Source: Codonopsis lanceolata
Taxonomy: Eukaryota > Streptophyta > Magnoliopsida > Asterales > Campanulaceae
DNA: 64,000 bases
Direction: 5' to 3'
Assembly: GCA_013146195.2 (NCBI GenBank)
Contig: CM028379.1
Coordinates: 60,213,693 to 60,277,692 of the forward strand
Part shown: piece by piece, positions 49,668 through 59,700 of the stretch
Layout: each line of letters begins with the position of its first letter
How positions within the stretch are numbered: position 1 is the first letter of the stretch
Program-made: the position numbers and the translations under genes
The notes under the pieces: generated by a model
What the model was told of the DNA's origin: nothing
The model's input: only the letters and a program-made list of their open reading frames with translations
Databases searched by the model: none

Positions 49668-51742
49668 TTCCCTCCCTCTTGAAAAGGATTTGTCCTCAAA
49701 TCACCTACATCATACGGACGCAAATCAGCAACATTATAAGTAGCACTAACATTATACTCACCTGGAAGATCCAATTTGTAAGCATTGTCATTGATTCGTT
49801 CCAACACTTGAAGCGGTCCATCGCCTCTTGGCATCAACTTTGACTTCCGCTGTTGGGGAAATCTTTCTTTCCGCATATGCAACCAAACCCAATCACCTGG
49901 TTCAAATATCAATCTAACAAATACCCCACGTAACTTGATGAGACCATGATAATCACTAACAAAGTGCAGTCCTAACACAAATAACAATATGGTAGGCATG
50001 TTAGATAAGACTTTACCAATTCCTTTGCACTTCTCCTTCCAACAAGCAATTTCACAATGCTCTAAGGTCTTACCTTCCAATGAATTCATATATATTCCAT
50101 GCAATCCATAGATCTTGTGATGGAATCGTGTAACATGGAAAATATCATCTATTTCACGATATGCACCAACATAATTCATCAATGAATCATCATGTACTCT
50201 CACAATTATAGAATTCTTATGACGAATTTCAGTCATACCATACAAGCTTACCAACTTAAGACCTAACAAAGCATCAAGGGAAACGTCAACAATTCCATGG
50301 TATGTTTCAAAATGATTTATATTCGGATTTACAATCATTTTATCATGCATAAAACTCTTAATAGGATGAACTCTAGTATTATTCCATGCACAATTATGAA
50401 TTTTCTGTCCAACTTGCAATTTAAACATTCTAATAAGATCAATTGGCTCAACAAGTTTTCGCATGAATAATGTACCCACATGGTCAATCAAATTATCAAC
50501 ATCAATATCTCCAAAAAGTTCGAGTTCATTACAGAAATCATGGTAACCAACATGCATCAACTCATTATTCTTTTCTCCGCTCAACTTAGTGTCATAGGAA
50601 GGAGTAAGTTCGTACCTTGGTGAAAGTGTAGGAATTACAACATTCTCCTTACCTGGTTGATATCCCCATTTGCATCTCACAACTTCCTTGCTTATTTTAG
50701 GAAGCATCCCATGGCAAACCTGTGGAAGAGAGTTAACAATACTTGGGAACATGATTTCAACTTTGTTAGTATTTAAAATTGCCTTTTTAACCTCACTTGC
50801 CCTAACAAAGAAACTCTTTTCTTTTCTCTCTTGGTTTTTTTCCTCAATTCTCTCTTTTATATTTTGATTGCTCACTTTGCTCTCCTTTTGCCTGGCTATC
50901 TCACTACTAGCTCTCATGTTTTCAGCCAGCCCCTCACTCTTGTTTTCTCTCAATCTCTCCTTTTGTTCGGCTTCTTTTATCTCTATGTTCTTTTCCTCAC
51001 AAGCCGCACTCTTTTGTATACTAAGCTGATCTTCATACACTTGCTTTGGATAAAGTGGTGCAAGTATAAAGTGTTTGTCGTTGAAAACAAACGAGTACTT
51101 ATTTGTGTACCCATCATGGTGAACTCTCCTATCAACTTGCCAAGGCCTCCCTAGCAACATATGACTCGCCTGCATAGGCAACACATCACATAACACCTCA
51201 TCCTCATATCTCCCAATTCTGAATTGTACCATCACTTGCTTATTCACCTTCACCTCTCCACTATCATTCAACCATTGCAATTTGTATGGTTTTGGATGTC
51301 GAATCAAGGGTATCTCCAATTTTGTAACCATGGTAGTGCTAGCCACATTAGTGCAACTACCCCCATCTATGATTACTCCACAATTTCTACCCTTCACCTG
51401 ACATCGAGTATGAAATATGTTCTCCCTTTGCAAAGTCTCATCCTCCTTTCTAACTTGTGCATTCATTACCCTCCTAGTCACCAAACTCACCCTATCTACT
51501 ATCTCCTCCTCAACCTCCTCAACCTCCTCTAAAGGTGGTATCTGTGAACACGCCTCCACCTCATCCTCATATGAGAACTCTCCATTCTCCCTCATAACCA
51601 TCACCTTCTTGTTCACACACTCATTGGCAAAGTTGCCCCATACCTTGACACTTGTAACATCGAATGTCTCTCGTCTTGGTTCTAGTGTGTTCGGGTTTTG
51701 AAGTAGAAGTAGGTGTAGATGCTGTAACCTTTGGTGTTTCAA
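49277..51742 (-). CDS. Element ORF2: protease, novel middle, integrase C-terminus
   Basis: An uninterrupted 821-codon frame. Residues 36-42 are the second half of the Gag zinc knuckle (NFANEC). Residues 121-205 are an aspartic protease: GVIIDGGSCTNVAST has the catalytic Asp at 126 and HMLLGRPWQ follows. Residues 235-305 are highly charged and likely coiled. Residues 305-340 (SFFVRASEVKKA, FPSIVNSLPQ) match the spacer that normally precedes reverse transcriptase. Residues 345-611 match nothing I recognise and stand where RT, RNase H and the integrase core should be. Residues 612-691 are the integrase C-terminus (FEPGDWVWLHMRKERFPQ, RINDNAYKLDLPGEYNVSAT). Residues 692-821 come from the LTR. It overlaps the Gag frame by 122 bases in a different phase. 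The start codon shown is only the first ATG of the frame; translation may come from frameshifting or not occur. Confidence 0.85.
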   Translation of the reverse strand: MKHQRLQHLHLLLLQNPNTLEPRRETFDVTSVKVWGNFANECVNKKVMVMRENGEFSYEDEVEACSQIPPLEEVEEVEEEIVDRVSLVTRRVMNAQVRKEDETLQRENIFHTRCQVKGRNCGVIIDGGSCTNVASTTMVTKLEIPLIRHPKPYKLQWLNDSGEVKVNKQVMVQFRIGRYEDEVLCDVLPMQASHMLLGRPWQVDRRVHHDGYTNKYSFVFNDKHFILAPLYPKQVYEDQLSIQKSAACEEKNIEIKEAEQKERLRENKSEGLAENMRASSEIARQKESKVSNQNIKERIEEKNQERKEKSFFVRASEVKKAILNTNKVEIMFPSIVNSLPQVCHGMLPKISKEVVRCKWGYQPGKENVVIPTLSPRYELTPSYDTKLSGEKNNELMHVGYHDFCNELELFGDIDVDNLIDHVGTLFMRKLVEPIDLIRMFKLQVGQKIHNCAWNNTRVHPIKSFMHDKMIVNPNINHFETYHGIVDVSLDALLGLKLVSLYGMTEIRHKNSIIVRVHDDSLMNYVGAYREIDDIFHVTRFHHKIYGLHGIYMNSLEGKTLEHCEIACWKEKCKGIGKVLSNMPTILLFVLGLHFVSDYHGLIKLRGVFVRLIFEPGDWVWLHMRKERFPQQRKSKLMPRGDGPLQVLERINDNAYKLDLPGEYNVSATYNVADLRPYDVGDLRTNPFQEGGNDVDIPNNNNSTPMPTIIGPVTRARAKKIREEVNGMVRETMEMEERAMSHEEETPKGQRKLLNVIQVKRDDYKTCYYVKTLSETSDVVMEGLRPQGQVISADFFADLATQGVMGLATARSPELPFFSFVN
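49668..49680 (-). promoter_or_regulatory. Polypurine tract of minus-strand element
   Basis: In element sense AAGAGGGAGGGAA directly abuts the 3' LTR start TGATGTGG. It primes plus-strand synthesis in LTR elements. Confidence 0.85.
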
Positions 51743-52613
51743 ACCTAGACTTCACAACTGTTTTATCTTCCCTTTGACTTCCATAATTAGACTTCCAATT
51801 AGAGTTAGGGAAAACCCGTGCATTACCCCTCCTCTTGTGTTGTTGCTCTACCTTAATGGACTTTTGAACTAATTCATTAATGTCAACATACGACTGCAAC
51901 TCCACTACATTGGCAATCTCCTTATTCAACCCCATTAGAAAACGTGCCATGGTCGCCTCACTATCCTCCTCTATGTGTGCCCTAATCATAGCAACCTCCA
52001 TCTCCTTGTAATACTCCTCTACACTCTTAGTTCCTTGCCTCAAGGTTTGTAATTTTTGGTGTAGGTCCCTATAATAATGAGATGGTATGTACCGTTTCCT
52101 CATTAATCTTTTCATCTCCTCCCAAGTCTCAACTTGAGGTTCCCTATATCTCGCTCTATCCACCCTCATCTTTTCACACCAAACCGCAGCATAGTCGGAA
52201 AATTCAATGGCAGCTAGTTTGACTTTCTTCAAGTCGGAATAGTTATGGCACCCAAAAATTCTCTCCATCTTCATCTCCCACTCTAGGTATAATTCTGGAT
52301 CATTTTTACCAGTGAAAGTAGGCACCTTCAATTTTATCCCATTCAAATTATTATCTTCTCTATTTCCTCCCCATCTATTCCTGTCTCTCCTATCATTTGA
52401 GTCCCAATTCTCTCCTTCAAACTCTTCCTCTAAATTACGTTTAGGCTCAACTGGACTTTGACTCTTACTTGCATTACCTATCACATCTAACTTCTCATTA
52501 AACTCCTCACTCATCTTACCCATCACCTCATGCATCTCCTCCTTTTGCTCCCTCATCATCTTTTCCATTTTAGCCATCATGGCTTCCATGAACAATTTAT
52601 TATCATTAGCCAT
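51621..52613 (-). CDS. Gag polyprotein of the minus-strand element
   Basis: 330 codons. The N-terminal coiled coil is rich in Met/Lys/Glu (residues 5-45), and an acidic/Arg-rich spacer follows. The retrotransposon Gag domain is at about residues 95-270 (PELYLEWEMKMERIFGCHNY, VWCEKMRVDR, YYRDLHQKLQTLRQGTKSVE, FLMGLNKEIANVVEL). A basic region follows, and then a zinc knuckle that begins CYKC but ends early (GMGQLCQ, stop). Relative to the overlapping ORF2, which holds the rest of the knuckle, the two frames differ by one base in the run GGGGCAACTTTGCC, and the conserved His is lost. The protein forms the particle and packages RNA. Whether the truncated knuckle still works is unknown. Confidence 0.9.
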   Translation of the reverse strand: MANDNKLFMEAMMAKMEKMMREQKEEMHEVMGKMSEEFNEKLDVIGNASKSQSPVEPKRNLEEEFEGENWDSNDRRDRNRWGGNREDNNLNGIKLKVPTFTGKNDPELYLEWEMKMERIFGCHNYSDLKKVKLAAIEFSDYAAVWCEKMRVDRARYREPQVETWEEMKRLMRKRYIPSHYYRDLHQKLQTLRQGTKSVEEYYKEMEVAMIRAHIEEDSEATMARFLMGLNKEIANVVELQSYVDINELVQKSIKVEQQHKRRGNARVFPNSNWKSNYGSQREDKTVVKSRFETPKVTASTPTSTSKPEHTRTKTRDIRCYKCQGMGQLCQ

Positions 52614-53338
52614 TTTTAATTCCTCACCAAAACTCCCTTACGTGTATCTCTCCACTCGTGTATCACACAAAAGATTTAATCACTCAAATCAAAACTTTAG
52701 GGTTCTAAAAGAACTATCAAGTATTAACAAGTGCAAATCAAGTGGCAGTTCAACACAAGACTCAACAATTGATAACGTATAGAGAATCAATTAAAGAGTA
52801 AGAAATTTGAAGAAACAAAGACGCACAACGTTTAGAAACTTTTGATCAGAATATTTAATTTTCGAATCCACAATTTTTGATCCGAACTATATATATATAT
52901 ATTTTTTTGTAAATGAAACTATCCGAAAATCTGCCCAACTGTACGGATGAACAGTAACCAATGAATAATGCGTGTATGAACAGTGACGATGAACAGTAAA
53001 TTTCAATTTTTTTTTTGTTTCACAATCTAACCTTCAATTCGGTCACTGGGAAGGTCACCTTTTCTTTTCTCCCAAATTTTTTTTGTCAGGAGATTTGTAC
53101 TCTTTTTTTTTTTTTTTTTGCCGAGTTTAACAACAATAACAATAAATTTTTTTTTTTGAGTTTATAACCCTAGAAAGATGTTAGGGTTTGAAAGAACAAA
53201 TAAAACACGAATTATGAAGAACAAACGTAGGATTGATGATCCTAGTTCGAAGGAAGAAGAGAAAGAAACAGATAACTAATTAAGAACAATTTAAAAGACA
53301 GGATAGATTATGGACGAACCTTTGCTCTGATACCAAAA
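52614..53338 (-). promoter_or_regulatory. 5' leader and primer-binding site of the element
   Basis: Between the 5' LTR and the Gag ATG. The primer-binding site TGGTATCAGAGC (element sense, 53335-53324) lies three bases from the LTR and matches the 3' end of initiator tRNA-Met. The rest is AT-rich with poly-T/poly-A tracts and GAACAGT repeats (52940-53000). There is no gene. Confidence 0.9.
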
Positions 53339-54139
53339 TGATACGATCTTCTCGGAAGGCTTCGTTGAAGAACGATTTACTCACGCGGCGGAAGCTAGGG
53401 ATCGAAGGATGTTTGGCGGGGATGACACCTCGACCCAACAATTAGCACGACAGGAACCTTGGCATGTACAGCCGCAACCCGCAATCGAAACAACTGAAGA
53501 ACCTAAGTATAGTGATAGACGCCACAATTGATATAAATGAATCAATTGATAAGTCAAAGAAGAACACACAAGCTTCACACCTGTATACTCTCAATAGTTC
53601 AAGAAGAACCAATAAGTTTTGATAAAACTCACAAAATAACAATCTCATAAACTGTCTATTCAATGAAAGAAAACCCCTATTTATACCTAAACTAGGCTGA
53701 AAAGTCGTACTACTGAATTAGGGTAAAGTTTAGCAGAAAACCCTAATTAACAAAACTGAAAAACGGCAGTTCGGGGGACCTTGCGGTCGCAAGCCCCATG
53801 ACACCTTGCGTCCGCAAGGTCGGCAGAAAGTCGGCCCGAAATCACTTGGCCTTGCGGTCGCAAGCCCTCCATAACCTTGCGTCCGCAAGGTCTCCAGAAA
53901 GTGTCTTCGCGTAATAACAAGTCTTGTAATCGTCCCTCTTGACTTGGATCACGTTCAGCAGCTTCCTTTGACCCTTTGGGGTCTCTTCTTCATGGCTCAT
54001 AGCTCGTTCTTCCATCTCCATTGTCTCACGAACCATGCCATTGACTTCTTCACGGATTTTCTTGGCTCGAGCTCTTGTGACCGGTCCAATGATTGTCGGC
54101 ATCGGTGTTGAGTTGTTGTTGTTGGGGATGTCCACATCA
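53339..54139 (-). repeat. 5' LTR of the minus-strand element
   Basis: 801 bases with TG...CA ends and the palindromic blocks ACCTTGCGTCCGCAAGGT and CTTGCGGTCGCAAG kept intact (53780-53900). The ORF2 tail frame is also present here (minus, 54139 downward) but diverges after TCYYAKTLSG because of local differences from the other LTR. Confidence 0.95.
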
Positions 54140-54876
54140 CATTCTCCTGCCATCTCTTATATAGTAGAATTTTCCCTCCTTGTAGTAACTCCTTCCTAGA
54201 GAATAGAGATCACGTTCTCCACTTCTAGAAAGTTTCCAGGTAGTTGTTGACAAAGCCTCCAGACCTATTCTCTCTCTTTCAACCTAGTCTTTACACTAAT
54301 TACAAGAGAGAAACAAAAGAAGGAAAATAATAAATAGTTTTCTTTTAGGGAAATTAATAATTCCCTAATTACTGAAAAATGACTTAAGTCTGAAATGTCC
54401 TTTAAGTGGATTAGCTCCTGCCTACATAACACGTGACATTGTTTACAGCTTAAACTACAGTTCCCCTTAGATAGTGCATGCTCATTCGGTACTATGTTTC
54501 CATCCTTTCTTCAACTTTTCGGCACAATCTTTTCAACACATGTAATCTTCCAAAACACCACAAACATTGGGAAAAAGTATAATATCCATTCAAAATAAAA
54601 TACAAAATCAACAATAAACATTATACTTATTTGTGCTCATCATCTAGTAGTGTAACATGAAAAATATAATTGAAGAAAATGGATATTCAACATGTGAAAT
54701 TGGGAGAGAATATAGAGAAAATTACATCAAACTAACACTCCAAATATATAATTTACATAGGTTGATGTTGATCATTGGCTGCAACAATGGAGGTATCATC
54801 CAGTTTCAACCGAGAAAGTAAAATAGATAAGAGGATGACAACAAGAACCCAATTGAATAAAGCAGGAAAACTTCAA

Positions 54877-56160
54877 AAGTAATATTTAAATTTGGTCAAC
54901 TAAAGTCAAGACTAGCTTCAATTTTGGTTTTGCGGGTTGTTTTTCAGTATTGGTTCACCGAACATGAACATTTTAGCAATGTTCGGCTTACCATGGCCAA
55001 GCATGAACAGATTGTTCGACTATGGCCATGGAACTGTTTGGACAAGTGCAACTAAGTGCTCAACCAAATGTTTTCTTTAAGATGTTCTTTTTATATTTAA
55101 GTTTTTAAGTTATTTAGTAGTTTAATCGGTGAGTTACCTTAAAAGTAATGCTCCTTTCGTACAAAAAAATTAAAATCATCTTTCCTCTTTGATTTGTTTC
55201 AAGAAGATCGTCAAAATTTATCAAATAGTACTACAATTTTTTGATGGTACGAGCATGTAAAACTATAATTTCAAAAAGTTTACCTAGTCGAACAAGACTA
55301 TTTCGGGAGACGGAAAGAATAATAAATTAAAGGATATATCCTAATAATTATGATACAATCAGTTAATTCTTTTTAATCTATATATGGAGTTGGCGTAAAT
55401 ATGTTATTCGTAAGAATGCTTTTTTTTAATCCATCTTTTTTAAGGTCGTTCCAAACGTGTCATTTGCTAATGAGTAGATCTCCTGTAAGACCTTTTTACC
55501 GATCTTAATTCGTAAGACGGAGTTCCACTCTCTCACAGTTCAACACATTAACACATTATCGGATAAAGAGAATTCGTTTTACAAAAAAATCCATAAAATC
55601 GTCTTACACAAGTATTTACCTTTGCTAATCGTTCTTTTACTTTGAAAGTTATCATTAACATTTTATCTTTGATTTGATTCTCATCTTTGTTTATGGGCCA
55701 CAATCTTACACGTGTGCGGTGTCTCCTTAAAAAAAACATACTCCCTCACATTTCAAATAATTATCTTTGTTTCATTTTTTGTCAGATTTCAAATTATTGT
55801 CCTTTTTCAAAAAAAGTTCTTTTTAAGAAAAAAACATTTTACCAATTTATCATTATTTTTTCTATCTATTTTAATTATAGTCACATAATTAAGGGTATTA
55901 AAGAAAACTACACATTATACCAATATTTATATTATGATTATAAAATGATACTCTTTCCGATTTTAAATTATTATCCTTTTTGATCTGTAGAGTCATTTAA
56001 GAAAAATTAATTGAGTTTATTATTGTGTAGTACGGAGTATTAGTAACTATTGTTGGATAAACATTAGGACATCCGTGTCATTTTCGAAAAAGGTAAGGCT
56101 TAAAATTTTTAATACGAGATAAATTATTGCTACGGTGAAATTTAACCCTACAATCGTCTA
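54877..56160. other. Intergenic AT-rich DNA
   Basis: No gene. It holds a TTCGG/ATGGCCATG repeat cluster (54950-55040), the palindromic MITE at 55484-55620, and a possible Stowaway relic starting TACTCCCTCACATTTCAAAT at 55739 and perhaps ending GTACGGAGTA near 56038. Confidence 0.5.
55484..55620. mobile_element. Palindromic MITE, inverted relative to 406-547
   Basis: TGTAAGACC at the left and CGTCTTACACAAGTATTTACC at the right. The interior GGAGTTCCACTCTCTCACAG is the reverse complement of the interior of the element at 406-547. Same family, opposite orientation, more diverged ends. Confidence 0.6.
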
Positions 56161-56707
56161 ATAGGAGAGAGAAAGTGAGTGTGTGAGAGAGAGAGAATTT
56201 CCAGGAAAAAAAAGGAAAGGAAAAACACCCAATTTTCTCTATCGTTCATGTTTTTTCCAACTCCCGTCAACCTTTCGTCTCCTTCCCCAAACAAAAACAT
56301 TCTCCAGAAGAATCAGACCTCGTCAACCCTTTTCTCAAATAATTAATCATTCACCCTTTTAATTCCGACATCTCAAAACCACCGCCGGTTTTTCTTTCCC
56401 CTTTCAAATTGCAAAACCACTCTCTCTCTCTCTAAACTGCCATTCTCTCTCTCTCTTCTCATCTTCGTCCCCAATTCCACCATACCACCGGTTTTATCCT
56501 TTCTCTTTAACTTGTTCACTTTCCTGGGCGGAATTTTGCGCGGATACATTGATCAATTAACCGGCGTAATTTTGCTCGGAATTTTTTCCCTTTCCGTTGA
56601 AGGAAGGGTATCAGCTAACGTGAGCCGGAGGGGTGCAACGTTAACCACCCCAACTTTTCGAGTTTTCGGGGGGGAAGGGAAGGATTGTGGCACGTGGCAG
56701 GTTTAGA
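56160..56707 (+). promoter_or_regulatory. Promoter / 5' UTR of the bromodomain gene
   Basis: A GA tract at 56165-56196, then CT-rich sequence with two CTCTCTCTCTCT runs (56421-56433, 56446-56457), typical of plant core promoters and leaders. A G/C-rich leader precedes the ATG at 56708. No clear TATA box, so the start site is not fixed. Confidence 0.5.
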
Positions 56708-59700
56708 ATGGGAGGAGGTACCACCATAAATGTGGGCCCCAGGAGGAGGATGTGGGGCACGTGGGAGGAGCTCGTCTTAGGTGGCGCTGTTTTGAGACAC
56801 GGGACCCAAGACTGGGACCTTGTCGCTTCCGAGCTCAGGGCCCGCTCTCTTTATCCATACGCCTTCAACCCTCAGGTATATGATACACTTACTACTTGTA
56901 CTCCACTAGTCATTTACTCCAATGCCCCCATCTAGTAAAGCACTGCTTTCATGGTTGTACTCTATGCATCAAATTATAAACAAGGCAATAAACTTTATAC
57001 CCTCAACTCAAACCCACTCCATTGGCTCTTTTCATGATTTCTTTTTTTTTTTTATAGTTTTATTTATTTATTTTTATAGTCACAAAATTCATGTGTCTAT
57101 TTAATTATAATACTCTGGTTCTTCAACAAAATAATGTTTAGAAGTTTATATAAAGTGCTAAGGAAGTTTAAATGTTCAAATTTGTTTGATAATCTTGGAG
57201 CATCTCCAATGGTAAGGTTGTTCATAGGAGTATAATCCGGATCATCAAAAACTTTTACTATTATGAAAGGTTCCTAGGGAAGTAATGGTTCATGAGGAAA
57301 ATAAAAGGAAAAAGAAATGAGTTTAATTAATAATGTATCTGATGGTGGGACCATTACAAAGTTGTAAAATGTGTTTACCTACCATAGTGGAGAAAAGTTC
57401 ATAGGTTTGCTTTTGATATGTTAGCTGATGTGGCACATAGGTACTCCATCCATTATGAACAAAGAGTTTTCGTTTGAAAATTAAAGTTTTTAAGAAAATG
57501 ACACTTTTAATAGCTCATTAGTAATAAAATGATATTTTTATGCTTTAATTTTTAAAAGTGGACTCTTTAACTGAAACACCATAAAATGGAATTGTGGACT
57601 CTTTGCCTAGAAAGGAGGGAGTAACTATGAAAAATCCTTTTAGAAGGTTTACCATTGGAGATGCCTAGCGAAGTTGAAAAAGTATTCAAGCTTGAGTTGG
57701 TTTTGGTTTATTCTCGAACACTCTCAAACGAACAGCTTTTAGTGGAGCCAAGCTCGAGTAACTTGTACTTCTAATAGAAACATTGTGTTGTACGGACGCT
57801 GATCGAGTTGAGCTTAATTGTCCAAACAAGTTTGAAGTTTTGTATGAAATTGGTTTGATTATCTCACACAACCAATCTCAAACAAGCTTTTTATCGAAAG
57901 TAAACTCAAGTAGTTGTGTTCGTTATTCAGCCTTACCCAATATTACTATATTACTAATACATTTTCATCTTCTCCACATTCTTATACTTTGCTAATTAAT
58001 TTTTATTTTTAGTAACAATTTTGTTCTACTAAACTCCCTCTGTCCCCCCAAAAAAAGTATGGTTTGACTTTTTGATACGGGACCAAATCTCCCAATCAAC
58101 AAACTGAACCAAAAACAATTCGGACAGCTATAGGTAATAGGGCTGGCCGCAACCCTCAAAACAGTCCACAAATAAAGGAATTAAAGAAAAAAAAAAAAAG
58201 ATAAACCGGATTTACCAGTTAGGCTTCACTTACCCAACGTAAAGATATCCGTTTGATTAATTCTCCCCAAGTTTCACTCACCAAGGTAGAAGAAATCGCC
58301 AAAGAAACACAACCGTGTTCTTGAGGCTTTTTTCTCAAAACGTGTAATCCGCCTTCATTTATTAAAAGGATGCCTTATAAAGGCTACAAGAAATAAACCC
58401 TAACCTACTAATGAAACCCTAACTAACTAGGAAAACAATAAACCTATTTTAAAAATGGAAACTAAAAACTAAAACCCTAAAATAATAAAAACGGGATTTT
58501 ACTAAAAGCCTTAACTAAGTGAGTCCTTCAACCCTAAGGATTGTAGAACCCGGCCTCCACAACTCTATCCAAGCTGCCGTCCCTTGTATCCCCTTGCATG
58601 CCGTGCCATGCAAGGTCTATAGCTCCCTCGTACAGGCCTTCTTTCCAAACAAACAACCTGCTCCACTTTCCTCCTTTGCTAAGACTACGCAAAATGCTTC
58701 CCTTAGAGTAACCCGCTCCTCTTTCCAGCCCAATCCCTTGAGCCTTATGTTTCCAGCCCCTTTTTCAATGAGCCAAGCACCCGTTCTCCTCTTGAATACT
58801 TCTAGCTTGTCTTGAGCCCAACGACTCGCAAACCCCAAGCTGCCTTGAGCCCACTTAATTCCTTTAGCCATGCCCAGTCTTCCTTTAACCCCATACGGAT
58901 CACCTCCCTCAACCATCCTCCTTGACTTGACCTTCCAGCCCATACCCTCCTTTACAAACAATTCTAGCCCCGTGATAAACCTCTTAACAACTTCTTTAGG
59001 ACTTGAATTGCACAACCCGCTTGTCTTCATAACTGAGACTCCCCACTTGGAAATATTGACACCCTCATACGTATCACTTTTTTGGTCAATGTGGTTAATT
59101 ATGAATTAAAAATTTAATTTTCTTTTTCAAATTAATGGTTTATAGTAGTTTCCAGAATTTAAACTTTATTTTCGACAATTAAATACAGGACATTGATCCA
59201 AAAACCGGCCAATTGAAAGAAAAGGTCAAAGCATGCTCGAGACAGAGTAACCATGTCGCTTAGTAAGCGTATGAGTGTCAATTTAGGCAAAGTTCTGAGT
59301 GAAAAAGAAATAAAAAAAATAAACAGTCAGCAAGTAAGTCGAAGATGTATAAACCAATTTAGCTTGAGAATGACAGTTTAAACACTCAAAAGGGACACTG
59401 TTTTGACGGTAAAGGGAGTCTTTTTTTTAGAAATATGTTCTTGTAGACTAAACAATGGGAATACATGTATACAACAAAGTCTAACTTCAATAGGGGGTAA
59501 TGTTGCGAACAAATGCAAAGTAACTTTCTTTAAGCAATATGATTCTTATTTAATCATTCTTTGTAGGCTCCGAACTTTGAACAATCTTACTTTATTATTT
59601 GGCTGCTGTGTATCTGGTTAGCAGCTACATGAGGTTCCATCTTGATTGGACACTTTTCAAAGCTAACTGCATCTACATTCAACAGCAACAAAACAGACCC

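Larger units (their letters stand above)
48874..54139 (-). mobile_element. Young non-autonomous Ty3/gypsy LTR retrotransposon
   Basis: A complete 5266-base element in minus orientation. The target duplication is CATTC at 48869-48873 and 54140-54144. LTRs are 53339-54139 (5' LTR) and 48874-49667 (3' LTR), both running TGATG to ATCA in element sense. The primer-binding site TGGTATCAGAGC (53335-53324) matches tRNA-iMet. The polypurine tract AGAGGGAGGGAA lies at 49668-49680. It encodes Gag and a second long ORF with protease and the integrase C-terminus but no RT, RNase H or integrase core, so it depends on enzymes from another element. The LTRs differ at only about a dozen sites by eye, so insertion is recent and postdates the 3.77 kb duplication. 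Confidence 0.95.
45818..54876 (+). repeat. 3.77 kb tandem duplication, copy 2 (interrupted)
   Basis: The left part is 45818-48873 and the right part 54145-54876. The young retrotransposon at 48874-54139 splits it. Alignment by eye to copy 1 shows scattered single-base changes and length changes in simple repeats: the GA tract near 48330 is longer than its partner near 44541. The right end (CTTCAAAAGTAATATTTAAA) shows the original flank that copy 1 lacks. Confidence 0.92.

Noticed and set aside
53324..53338. tRNA gene fragment
   Set aside because: The match to tRNA-iMet is only the 12-base primer-binding site next to the LTR.
56687..56707. Upstream in-frame GTG as start of the bromodomain gene
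   Set aside because: Plants do not normally start at GTG. The ATG at 56708 is in frame and followed by the conserved domain.
58617..59030. Minus-strand 137-codon frame in the solo LTR
   Set aside because: It lies entirely inside an LTR with clear target duplication, and no domain was recognised.
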